64,000 nucleotides of DNA from Oscheius tipulae (Eukaryota > Nematoda > Chromadorea > Rhabditida > Rhabditidae), in NCBI GenBank assembly GCA_037178975.1, contig JASJZH010000002.1:8483501-8547500 (forward strand). Direction: 5' to 3'. Below are positions 53,596 through 64,000 of the stretch, in pieces. Position 1 is the first letter of the stretch. Each line of letters starts with the position of its first letter. Under the pieces are notes generated by a model. The model had not been told where the DNA came from. It searched no databases and saw nothing but the letters and a program-made list of their open reading frames with translations. The position numbers and the translations under genes are program-made.

Positions 53596-55939
53596 TCTGG
53601 AAAAAAAAAGTGTTAGAGAGAGGGAGACACAAGGATAGAGACGAGAGACATAGTTCATTGGAAAGCGAAAAAGAGAACAGCTGAGTGGGAGTGAATGCCC
53701 GGACCGATTGTTGTGCCCTCGAGGCGCTGACCACGTCCGAAGAGTGTAACAGCCGTAATAATTGTTGAAAACGTCGGTCCGAAAAAGTTTTTTTTAAACA
53801 ATGAAGTGTGACGAGGCTTTTGGAGAAGATAGTTTCGACCACAGACTAGAAGTATGGGTTCCCAAATTTGAAAGAGACAAAGACTTGAAGGTTTGTCGAG
53901 ACCTTTCAACGCTACCAATGTTTCACTTCCCAACTGGAACCATCTTTTTTTGTCGTTGCCGATCTGAAAACAGAACTGAAGTTTGACTCTCTATTGAAAG
54001 ATCAGTAGTATGAGAGACAGTGGCAGTGATAGAGACCATCTTCGGAAATAATTTCAGATTATCTTCATCCCTTGACGCAAAGACTAAAAAAAGGTTTCCT
54101 CCGACCCTGGATTCTGACCATCTGACGTCAATTTGTCTCTCTATCCAATCATGAAGCTAATCTCATCCAGGAGAGTCTCCTCTTGTCCCCTTCCATCTGT
54201 CAGCTGTGTTGTGCCTCCATTAGACATTCATCGAATCATCTGGGCACGCGCGATTACTCACCCATAAACGGCCCCCTCTTCTAATTAACATATGCCGCCG
54301 GATTTCCACCTTTCTTCTCGCATTCTGAGAAAAAAATGTGCGCTGTTTATCCTTTTTCTGAGAAGAAATTAATAAAGTTCCTTGAGTAATAAGGAAACTT
54401 CGAAAAATGTTTGCCGAGAGAGACACGTGATGACCCATCTTTGGTAGGCGACAGATATTAATCCGATCATTTTTGAAATGGTGCCAGAGGATTTTGAAGG
54501 CTCGACTACCCCCTCTCGGACCCTCTGTCTCTCTGTCTCCCTGTCTCTCTGTCTCATCTGCCCCCTGTCCATCTCACATTCTGATGATCCCTCTAAATAT
54601 TCAACGAGCAATCTCACAGCGTCACCTTTTCATCAAGTCAAAGAGAAGAGACGATTATGAGATGCCTCAGCCTAATACTGATTCACTTGCCTCTCCCCCC
54701 TGTTTTCAAAAACGCGCTCCTTCAAAAAAGGATAGGGAGAGAGAGATTGGTGCTAATCCAGAAGGGCTCGGAAACAATTTTCTCTTGTAATTGCTCTGCT
54801 AAGCTCCGTGTGATAGATTTCACGCTCCGGCTTTTTCAGAATGTATAGCTTAAAACTGAAATTTGAAATGGTCGGTGGTCATAGCAACATATCGAATATC
54901 GCTTATGTTTGTCTATCCGAGACACCATGATGGGAGCGTGCCTAGATGAAGGATCATAATCTCTGTCTCTCTATCTCTCTGTCTCTCAGGCTTTTAGGAT
55001 CTGTGTCTGTCTGTCTGCCTCTCCGATTCTCTGTCTATCTGTCTCTCTGTCCCTTAGACTTTCAGTCTGTCTGTGTTTCTGTGTCTTTATCTCTCTGTCT
55101 CTCTGGAATTTTATCTCTGTCCATTCCTTCTTCCCCTCTTTTCTAGAAAACTTTCTGTCTCCATGACTACCTCATCTTTTTCTCTCCCGGCCTTCCTCCC
55201 ATTGGGAGCAGGCTTCGATCCCTCCCGTCCAGTCAGCTGACGAGCATGTCGGAGGAATCCTTTCTGGAAGACAATTAGGCTTATCTCGCGTTGAATTATG
55301 GCTCTTCCCGCCAATTCCGATCAAGTATGTGTGGCTCCTGCTCCCTCAGATCTCATCAGCAGCCGTCACGACGCAACTAATTCCCCAAAGCAATTTCCTC
55401 CTTTGGCCCTCTCTCGTCGCGTCAAGCTCGAAGCACAGATTGGACACAAACAAGCCATGTTTGTATCTTTCTCAGACAGGAAGTTCTACCCACCTTTTCC
55501 TGGGATCCTTTTTTTCGGCCTATCCCATGGTCTTCAGTTTTTGAGGCCCCAGCGGAGCAAAAACGCCATCTAGAAGATTAACATTTTGAATTAATCCGGC
55601 GGATTAGGAGTGGGCAGCAAGAGATTTACCTAAAGTGACTTCTTAAAGTGATCCTGGCGGTATTTAAGATAGAATTGAGGGCCCTGTTGAGATCTCTCTC
55701 TCTGTCACTCAGTCATTGTCTCTCTTGTTTTCTATCTCTCTGTCTCTCTGTCCGCCCATCTGTCTCCCTGTCTCCTTCTATCTTTCAGTTTCTCTGTCAA
55801 AAAGAACTTTCAACCTTTCTCTCTACCTTTCCAAACCCATACTGTCTCGAATTGCACTTTTTGCAAGTCCTCAGGGGCACTAATTCGGCCCTCATACGTA
55901 AGCTCCATACGTAAGCTCCATGATGTCAGAGTCGGGGCG
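53596..55939. other. Noncoding repeat-rich stretch, first part
   Basis: No gene with recognisable domains was found. It contains CT-rich TCTCTGTC tracts at about 54525-54560, 54960-55115 and 55685-55790. Open frames within these tracts encode Ser/Leu/Cys repeats and are not genes. Short ORFs such as 55298-55573 have no supporting feature. Confidence 0.4.
54960..55115. repeat. TCTCTGTC octamer tract
   Basis: An imperfect tandem of CTCTGTCT units in several short runs separated by a few unique bases. Similar tracts occur at 41331-41420, 46620-46690, 47704-47835 (complement), 52598-52660, 55685-55790, 56925-57060, 59490-59725 and inside introns of AP-2, b561 and calsyntenin. Confidence 0.75.
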
Positions 55940-56478
55940 ACAAATCTCTCGGTTTCATTTGCTCTCTCTGTAATTTTTCCCCAGCTCTTTGAAACAATCC
56001 CAACAAAAAATGTTCCCAAGGCGTTCTATGAAATCTTTTTGGCTCGTGTCTGGAATTATTCAGACGGGGGCCGAATGTCATATGGCTGCGATATTTTTTG
56101 GCGCGAAAGACTTCTTGACACCACACACACGTTAGCTGGCAATCAAGCGGAAATGACCAGAAGACATGACATTTACGAAGCCGAATAATGAATGTTGAAT
56201 GGTACATCTACAGTAATCCGTGTTCCTACCCGCGTGGAATTTCAAGACACCTTTACAATCGAAAATTAGGTTTTTTTTTCTTTTTCGGTCTTGTTATACT
56301 CTACAATCTTGTGGATTTTGATCTACTCTACAACTTTGTAGAACATTAAAAGACCGAAAGGATAAATGTTGGACCCTATAGGTAGCTCTGAAGTCGCCTT
56401 GGGAACATTTTTTGTTGGGATTGTTTCAAAGAGCTGGGGAAAAATTACAGAGAGAGCAAATGAAACCGAGAGATTTGT
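55940..56478. repeat. Foldback element with 84-bp perfect inverted ends
   Basis: 55940-56023 is the exact reverse complement of 56395-56478 as far as I can read it; the right arm opens CGCCTTGGGAACATTTTTTG. The 371-bp interior contains one copy of the TTGTAG/CTACAA hairpin (56298-56346). No ORF of a transposase. Confidence 0.85.
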
Positions 56479-58118
56479 AGCGGTTGAACATTCCCTCCAT
56501 TTTCGTCTGTTTATGCTTCCCCAGCCCTTCTTGAATATTTACAGCCGTATTTTATCGTCGCGTCATCTCTCTGCGGACACGTTGTCCCTAGTAACAAGCA
56601 GCCGTCCAGGGGCAGTTCCTTGAAAGACACCTCATAAGCGGTCTTTTGTCGAGCCGACTGCCTCGGTTCAATGCGGCGGTAATTGCTGTGGCTCCCTAGG
56701 TGCGAATTCGAAGGGAAAGCTGACACATTCTTGAGGCATAATAACACTTGGAAACATTCGTGGTCCAGATAGGAACAGAGACAGTGGACATAGAGACTAC
56801 TTAACCTTTCTCCTGGATTACTGTAGCTGTCCAGACTACTAAATATGATGAGATTAATTGTCCTGAACCCGAGATTAGAGCAAATAGAATCCGCTCATGC
56901 ATTTTGCATGAGTTTACAACTATCTCCCTACCTCTTTGTCCCTCTGTCTCCCTGTCTCTCTGTTCCTCTTTCTCCCCGTCTCTCCGTTGCTCTGTCTCTC
57001 TCTATCTCTCTATCTCTTTGTCTCTTTTTCCCTTTCTGTCTCTTTGTCTCTCTGTCTTTAATCTATTGACCAGCAGTTATTGTAGCATTGACCCCAAAAA
57101 GTGTGGGCGTATTCGAGATTGACATCGTCCCCCTCTCTTATCGACCACAACTCTTGGCGCGAGCCTGGAGCCTCAGGGCCTCTTATCGACCCACCACAAC
57201 TCTTGACGCGCACTCGGAGGCCTCTGAGGCCACGCCTTCAGGCTCTTAATAATCCATCCTTCATCTCAAATTTCCGCCCTGTTTTCCTAAAAGTTTAATT
57301 GATACCCAGTGGCAGTTTTCATTAATCTTAGCTCCATCTTTCTTTTTCTCGAAATCATATTTATAGCCCTTATCCAAGACCGAAGTTCTTTTGAAGTTAT
57401 ACCAACTCCATCAGCTGTGAGAGCCTTACCCCGTTAAACCAATCGACCCTCACTCTCCAACCATTCGGAGTCATTCTGTCACGGGCAGTGAGCACGACAT
57501 TCGTTCTTCCTGGTGGGGGCTGGGTAATCAGGTTCAAGTTCCGTGTTCGGCACTTATTGAATATGAGGAGCCTCGTCTCTGCCTCGGTCTGTCTCTGCGT
57601 GTTTTTACCTAGCCTACTGCTTTTTGTGACTAACAATGTCGCCAACAGACACGCTGTCACTCCCACCAAGACCCCCATACAATCATTTCCTTTCCCCGAC
57701 ACTCGCACATTCAACATTCCCAAAACTATCATTGCTTATTCACTTCATGTCGCTTTCTCTGTCTGTCGCAGTCTACTTTTTGTTTGCTCCAAAAATTATG
57801 AGCGGAAACCCAACTCTTTTACCGACGCGAATGGCAGAAATCGAAAAGCCAAAGAGATAAACGGCCACAAATAATGGTTGTACGTTGGGAGATTTCTGAA
57901 CGGGTACTGATGAATAATGAGCGTGTTTTCACCGCCTTGTAGGCTTAGAAGATCTTGTTTATCTGAAACTGGTAACAAATTATAGTTTACCCTTTTTGCA
58001 AACGAATTTCCTACGGTGGAGGAATGATTCACGGGATTTAATCAGACTACCAATCACTTTCAATCGTCGCCATTTAACAGTCAATCATTGGGCGCAAGAT
58101 CTCATTTTTCTGCTTCGC

Positions 58119-58172
58119 GATATTCTGCAAACTTGTAGAGCAAAATTAAGAGCTACAACTTTGCAGAACATC
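58119..58172. repeat. TTGTAG/CTACAA hairpin repeat
   Basis: GATATTCTGCAAACTTGTAG pairs with CTACAACTTTGCAGAACATC across a 14-base centre. It is the best preserved copy of the family. Confidence 0.7.
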
Positions 58173-58284
58173 AAGAAGACGAAAAGTTGAGTCTTGGCCC
58201 TGAAAATCCAATGAGAAGAGGTTCCCTCCTTCAGACTTTTCGTCTAAGAATTATTTACCAGATTCTCGGTCGGGGCTTCTGTTC

Positions 58285-58358
58285 GCGTGGAGCAGTGGTA
58301 GCGTAGCTGTCTCCTGTGTGCACAACCTGGGTTCAGTTCCAGTTCATGGTTTTTTTTA
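58285..58358 (+). repeat. tRNA-like sequence with poly-T end
   Basis: GAGCAGTGGTAGCGTAGCTG (A-box) and TGGGTTCAGTTCC (B-box) are spaced as in a tRNA and followed by GGTTTTTTTT, a pol III terminator. The T-loop has TTCAG rather than TTCGA/TTCAA, and the acceptor stem is poor, so a pol III SINE or pseudo-tRNA is favoured. Confidence 0.45.
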
Positions 58359-59489
58359 ACATTGTCCTAGCCTTTCCGTGACTAACCCATTAAGATTTTA
58401 TACAAATCAAGTGTCTTCCACTACTATTTTTTCTCAAGATCACCATATAGACCATCTTTCATCATCCAGAAAGCTTTCAATCTTCCTGTTCGAAAAAGTC
58501 TCCCTCTTGAGTCAGAGAGTTGATTAGATTTTCCTCTTAAACTGAAACACAAAATCCATTCCAAACACATACACCCCAGCCTGATTCACCCCCAGCGCTC
58601 AGAGAGAAATCCTAGCCCGTACTCTAACTCACTTAGGCAAATGAGCTCGGGGCGCCAGCACAGATGACCCAATATATTGAGAGACGGCCCATTAGGAACC
58701 TTCTTGGTTCCGGTCCTGTTCCCTTAAAAGTTCAGAGAGACAGAAAAAGAGAAAAAGACAGAGAGACATGAAGAGTGAAGCAGAGATTAATCCGCTGCTT
58801 AGCAACTTGACTCTCGTTCCCTCCTCAGTCATTTTCCACCGGGATCTTTCCCTGTTTTTTCTTGGATTAAATAGAAAACACTTCAAGGATCATTATAATT
58901 GTAGCTTCTCGTGACTATGTAAATGTCGAGCTTGTTATTAGAGGCTACAAAAGAGGGCAAAGAGTCCCGCTGAAACCAATAACAACTATGATCTCCATGT
59001 TTCTCTGTCTCTGTCTCTCTCTCTGTGTCTCACAGAACACGGTCACAGTTAAATGCAGATCCGGAGTTAAAGGATTCCCAAGCTGCTTCTGGGTTCATCC
59101 CGGTCTATATGCATAATTCCGTGACTATCTTCTGACGCAATCAAATGTCTCATTGGGCAGCTTGTGCTCACTGAGGTGTTTACACCGTTCCTATTTTTCC
59201 AATTAAATACGTACTCTAAACATTTTTCTCTTTCTATTTACACCAGTTCTCGTCCTGTCCGTCAGGCTTTTCCCTTTAATTAGTGTCATCAACAGCTCTC
59301 TCGGCCCTCTCGCTCTCGGCGCTCATTTCCCCGGATTCAGAGACGCGTGACCCTAGGGCTTACGGTAGGAAGCCACGATTCCTGGAAGGCAATTATCACA
59401 CCCTTGCTCATCACAGGACGGATTTGACGCCTCTCCTTCTTCATTTCTTTCGATTTTAATTACCTCTAGAAAGTTCAGTTCATCCTTAG

Positions 59490-59725
59490 CTACTGTCTCT
59501 GTCTCACTGTCTCACTGTCTCTCTCTCTCTCCCTCTCTGCTTCTCTGATTTTCTGTCTCTCTGTCTTCCTGTCCTTCTGTCTTTCTGTCTCTGTCCCTCT
59601 ATCTCTTTCTCTGTTTCTCTGTCTATTTGCTTTTCTGCCTCCCTCTCTCTCTCTCTTTGTCTATTTCTTGCTCAATCTCTCCGTATTACTGTCTCTCTGT
59701 CTCTAGGTCTCTCACCCTCTATTCT
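59490..59725. repeat. Long TCTCTGTC tract just upstream of calsyntenin
   Basis: About 235 bases of nearly pure CT/G sequence built on CTCTGTCT with variants. It ends about 50 bases before the calsyntenin start codon. Confidence 0.75.
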
Positions 59726-59773
59726 CCTCTCTGTTCTTTTGCCTTCAAAAAAACTCAGTTTCCAGGGTACCCG

Positions 59774-62700
59774 ATGCGGATAGCCCTTCTAGCCGCTGTA
59801 CTCTTCGCCGTACAGGCTAAACATCTCCGTCACCGGGGTAAGCTGTTCAGGGAAACAATGTATATGTCGTTTCTAGGCCCTGTCATCGACCTTCGTGGAG
59901 CTGAGCAGCTCACGGCCACTATCCGAGAGGATGAGCTCGTCCTGAACACCGTGCCCGATCTGTCCATCGTCGCCGAGACTGGTAGGTAGACTTTCGAAAC
60001 GGGAATTTGGTTTATCGGTCCTGTGATGTTCTGCGAAGTGGTAGCTTTTGATCTGTCCTGCAACCTTGCAAAACATCAGAAATCTTCAAAATGTGTTCCT
60101 AATCTTGAAAAAAAAGAAGAAAATAACTAGGAAGATGGGCGCTTTGCCACAGCCCGTCTCACCCGACTCCAGTCTAGTCTATAGGTCTCTTTCGTACCGT
60201 CTCTGCAAGATGCTTGATTCTTTTCGAGACAACCCAAATTCATGTCTCTGGGTAGTTGGCCCAAACTTTTTTTTCATTTCACCGCTACTTGATCGTTGAC
60301 ATTTATTTGGCTCGCAGCCCCCAGCCCCCGTTTCATGGCTCGTCAAGTTAGCCTATTCATGTTTGTCTGCAATTCATCTCTGATCCAGAAGAGTTGCATC
60401 CCGCTGCTAATCATCCTGAATTTTCAAGTCTGTGTGTACTTCCGACTCTGCGCGCTAATTACTCCAAGTGTAAGAAGCGGATGTTTGCCTACGCAAGTCC
60501 CTAGGGGAGATGAAGGGGTCGACTGACTAACAAAGTCTGGAAGAATCTCAAAACAGACAGTGGCGTCAACAAGCGGCTTATTTGAAGGGGCCGATAACAG
60601 ACTTTGGTGTGGGGGAGAGGAGGCAGAAAGACGGAGAGACAGAAGGACGAAGAGACAGAGAGACGAGGCTACTTTTCCCGGTTGTCTCCAGATTGAACTA
60701 ATTTGCAGGTCCTGTCTGCAAGTACATTCTGACGAATCCTGACGGAACCCATGTCCCGTTCCTGGCCGAGGTCGTCGACCGCTACAGTGGCGCCGCAGTC
60801 ATCCGCGTCCAGCAGGTCAACACTCTGGACTGCAAGCAGGCTACCTATTCCCTAAACGTGCAAGCTGTTCGCTGTGATGACGAGAACAACGTCAGCGAGC
60901 CGTGAGTTCATTTGCTTGTTTGTGAATGAGACGAGAGTCATTTTATTGGGAGAGGAAAGAGAGGGACAGTTACTGTGACCAAAAAAACCCTGTCGTTTCC
61001 AGAGTCCCACTGAAGATTACCGTCAAGGACACCAACAACCACTCTCCCGAGTTCGATTCTCCCTGGTACGCCTTCCACATCAACGAGGGCCGTATCCACA
61101 ACGAAATTGCCCGTCTGAAGGCTACCGATGCCGATTGTGGAGATCCTTTCGGAGAAATCTGCGAGTACCGAATCACCAACGCCCTCAATGACCTGCCCTT
61201 CACCATCTCGAACCAAGGAGTCCTGAAGAACACTGCCCCGCTGAACTTCACAGCTACTAAGAGCTACATCCTGACGGTTGTGGCTATTGATTGTGGAATG
61301 AAGGAGAGCAAGAGTGCTTTGGTCACTGTCCATGTCAATGAGGCCTGTGTCCCCGGATTCCAGAAGATGAGTGACAGAATCGAGTTCAATCCTGGCAGCT
61401 CGGAGAAGAAACTTCTGCCCGAGGTCGAGACTAAGCTCTGTGAGAAGGAAAGTAAATGCGAAGTTGAATCGGTTGAAGCCACCGTCGAGCTCAAGACTTC
61501 CCACGTCAGTGGATGTGCTCGTGATACCCTCTTCGACCCAGAGACCGTCAAGGACTGCGGTTTGAACCCGAACACTGTATCCCTCCTCCCGAAAAACGGT
61601 GACAAGGAGACCAGTTTCGATGGAGCCACCAATGCCATCGTTGTGGACAATAAAAATCTCGTCCCGGACCACTTCTCCCTGTCTTTCTCGATGAGACACC
61701 CGAAGGGAAGTAAGGAAGAACAGAACAACAAGCAGCACATTCTCTGCGAGTCTGATGAAAGCACTATGAATCGCCATCACTTCTCTGTATATGTCCGTCA
61801 CTGTAAACTGGAACTGGTTCTGAGGAGAGAGGCTGGAGCTGCTGCCGAGTTCAAGGCTGCCGAATGGAGATGGGCTGCTCCTGAGGTATGTCACTCTGTG
61901 TCTGTGCCGCAGTCTCTCTGTCCCTCTGTCTCACTGTCTTTCTGTGTCTAACCTCCAGTTTCCAGGTCTGTGACAACGAATGGCATTCTTATTCTCTGCT
62001 CTTCAACGGCGTCGACGATGTCAAGCTCGTGGTTGATGGACAGCTCTTCAGTGCCGATGAGCGCAATCCGGAAATTCTGGACGACTGGCCGCTGCACAAG
62101 ATTCTTGATGTCAAGACCAAGATGGTTCTTGGCGCCTGTTGGCACGGAAGACAGCAGCAGTTTGCCCAGTTCTTCAGTGGTTCCCTTTCCGCTGTCAACC
62201 TGCTTACCGGAGTGACAGAGACCCCTGAATCCATCAAGTGCTCCCATCAGTGCAAAGAAAAGTTGACTGTCAGCGAGAAGGATCTGGCCAAGGATGACCA
62301 TGTCACTCTGTCAGCCGACCACCAGACCGCTACAATCAGGACAAGCTCAGTTGAACAGCTTCAGAAGATCCTGAAGACCGTCTCTTACTCTAACAGCAAC
62401 GAGAAGACTGCTCTCGGACATCGTGCCTTCACTCTCTCGGCCAAGGCTAGCTGCAAAGATGGCAAGCAGCTCGAAATTCCGGCCAGCAAGGCCTACATCT
62501 TTGTCCAGAAGGAAACGCTGCCGAGCATCGCCATTTCCGGATCCGCTCTCATCAGTGCCAATCAGCATCAGGTTAAGCTGGGAACTCCAATGATCCCCGA
62601 TCTGAAGATTACTGTCAGCAAGACAAACACAGGTGAGACAGACCGAGAGACGTAGACACATAGAGACAGAGAAACAGAGCAACAGAGGGACATAGAGCCA

Positions 62701-64000
62701 TAGAGACAGAGAGACACTGTTTTTTTCCAGACGATGAGGTCCAAGACATCACAGCCGAAGCCAAGTTGGACTACTGCAAGGTTCACCTGAAGCCGTCTAG
62801 AGACATGGATCTGGAGTACTTCTCCAGCCCGGCCTCGTTGATCGCCTCTATGGAAATAGACTTCGAGCACGACAAGGAGGTGAGAGAGACAGAGGTCGAA
62901 CGAACTGTTAAAGTACCTGACCTGTCAGATTCTCAGTCGGTGCCCATTCTGGAGCGCTCCGAATTTTCAACCTTAATAATTCCCCAGACTAGGCACCAAG
63001 TTCGGCCACCTGATCCATCTGTTTACCCGCGGTTTTTGCTTAGTTCCCAGAAGCCCGAACTTTGCCCTAAACGTGTCGAAAGACACATCAATCGGAAACC
63101 CACACATTGTAGCATTCAACCCCTCGGGAACATTTTAACTGACTGGCGAGTCCCCAGCCCCCGGCGGTCTCGTAAAAAATCTGAACGTTCGAAGTTTTTT
63201 GCCTCATAAGGAAGCTTGCAGGGAATCCTCCTGAGAGGCGAAGAGTCCGTCCAGAACTACCATCAGGTCTTGAACAAGGTCCATTACTTCAACACTCGCC
63301 CTGACACTTACAGCAAGCGAATCTACTCGGTACAGTGTGCCATGGCCAAGGGCAAGGTGATCAGCAATGAATTCGTCGTCACGGTGAGTTCTGGGAGACG
63401 GGAATTTTAGATAAGGGGTGATCTATTTTGGGAGAGGAACAGGTCTGTCTCCGTCTTTGTCAAATTTTCTATCTAACAATTACCTTTCGTTATTGCCAGT
63501 TCCAAGAGTTCAAGTGCATATATTGGCACACCGAGTGTGGCGCTTAATTGCCGAGGGTCGCTCAGCCTGGCTTGGGAGGTCGGTGGGAATCGATGTCCCA
63601 GCCTCTGGGCACAGGAGGGAACTCTCGCGCTCTCTCTCCTGTCAATTGGCGCAATTACCCCCAGGGCTACAACCTTAATCTCTCATTTGGCTCTCTCATT
63701 CTCACCCAGAACGCCCCCATCTTTTTTGGACATTGGCATAATTAGCCTCTGCTTCTCTGTCTCGTTTTTTCATTAGCCCTCATTCGAGAGTGGAGACGCC
63801 GCAGCCTTTCAACACAGCCACGAACGCCCCCAAAATTGATGTTCTCTCTTTCCAACCATGTCAAAGTAAGCTGGCTTTCTCATTTTGGGACAGAGGTCCC
63901 TAGGCTACGTGATGATTCCGTCTCACGCTATGTGTTCATAATAAATTAGTAGTAGTTGTCATGTAGAGACTTCATTTTTCTTTTCAGTTGACAATTTGAC
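59774..64000 (+). CDS. casy-1: Calsyntenin (cadherin-related neuronal membrane protein), 5' part, cut by window edge
   Basis: Calsyntenins are type I membrane proteins of neurons with two cadherin repeats and an LNS/laminin-G-like domain; they bind kinesin light chain. Exons: 59774-59837, 59877-59981, 60709-60901, 61003-61885, 61966-62632, 62731-62879, 63222-63383 (741 codons, phases close). There may be further exons near 63500-63867 and one starting at 63988. A signal peptide (MRIALLAAVLFAVQA) is followed by cadherin repeat 1 to about residue 125 and repeat 2 (VKDTNNHSPEF, ATDADCGDP). Family-specific blocks are IEFNPGSSEKK, VELKTSHVSGCARD, DHFSLSFSMRH, CDNEWHSY and LGACWHGR. The ATG follows TTTCCAG by 8 bases. 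Transmembrane and cytoplasmic parts lie beyond the window. Exons after 63383 are uncertain in phase. Confidence 0.9.
60024..60078. repeat. TTGTAG-type hairpin repeat in calsyntenin intron 2
   Basis: TGATGTTCTGCGAAGTGG is inverted, with mismatches, as CCTTGCAAAACATCA across a centre with TTTTGATC. Member of the dispersed family. Confidence 0.6.

Larger units (their letters stand above)
56479..59773. other. Noncoding repeat-rich stretch, second part
   Basis: No gene is supported. It contains CT-rich octamer tracts (56925-57060, 59490-59725) and a roughly 45-bp imperfect duplication at 57137-57230 (CACAACTCTTGGCGCGAGCC / CACAACTCTTGACGCGCACT). A hairpin repeat at 58119-58172 and a tRNA-like segment at about 58285-58358 follow. 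The end should hold the calsyntenin promoter. Confidence 0.4.

Noticed and set aside
41331-59725. CRISPR-like or protein-repeat arrays
   Set aside because: The repeats are simple 8-bp microsatellite-like tracts without spacers, in a eukaryotic genome.
60938-61894. 318-codon minus-strand ORF opposite calsyntenin exon 4
   Set aside because: It is the antisense shadow of the cadherin/LNS exon; the plus strand encodes clear calsyntenin motifs with splice sites.

Overview
The window is nuclear DNA from a small-genome invertebrate, most probably a nematode. The genes carry many short introns, one of only 34 bases, with GT donors and T-rich TTTCAG or TTCCAG acceptors. Several start codons lie a few bases after an acceptor with no upstream coding exon, as expected for spliced-leader trans-splicing. 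Two genes sit about 125 bp apart in an operon-like arrangement, and one retroelement is a BEL/Pao type with an env-like tail. The species cannot be fixed from the sequence. All multi-exon models were built by hand; exon phases close throughout each model except the unfinished 3' end of the last gene.

Layout. 1-402: 5' end of a minus-strand LINE. 1753-4160 (-): COP9 signalosome subunit 1. 4590-4685 (-): a tiny secreted-peptide ORF behind a TATA box. 4810-10641: a young but broken BEL/Pao element with 200-bp LTRs, a 5-bp target duplication, gag, pol and a phlebovirus-G2-like envelope remnant. 10.6-12.7 kb: noncoding DNA with a large foldback repeat. 12720-20366 (-): mitochondrial DNA polymerase gamma, directly downstream of TRAPP subunit 5 (20492-21273, -). 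23026-34703 (+): a 21-exon gene for a USP7-type MATH domain plus long coiled coil. 35342-39697 (+): a tandem partial paralogue of its 3' half. 42596-44692 (+): an AP-2 transcription factor. 46731-48111 (+): a cytochrome b561-domain protein. 48633-50932 (+) and 51297-53595 (-): two intact glutamate-cysteine ligase genes facing each other as a palindrome. 53.6-59.8 kb: noncoding repeat-rich DNA. 59774 to the end (+): calsyntenin, cut by the window edge.

The genes are mostly unrelated housekeeping or neuronal genes. The functional links visible are the likely trpp-5/polg operon, the duplicated glutathione-synthesis gene, and the MATH gene with its 3' paralogue, whose first exon phase would also allow splicing from the upstream gene. 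The noncoding space holds several small inverted-repeat elements, decayed tRNA-like sequences, a recurrent short hairpin around TTGTAG/CTACAA, and, from about 41 kb on, many intronic and intergenic tracts of the octamer TCTCTGTC or its complement.
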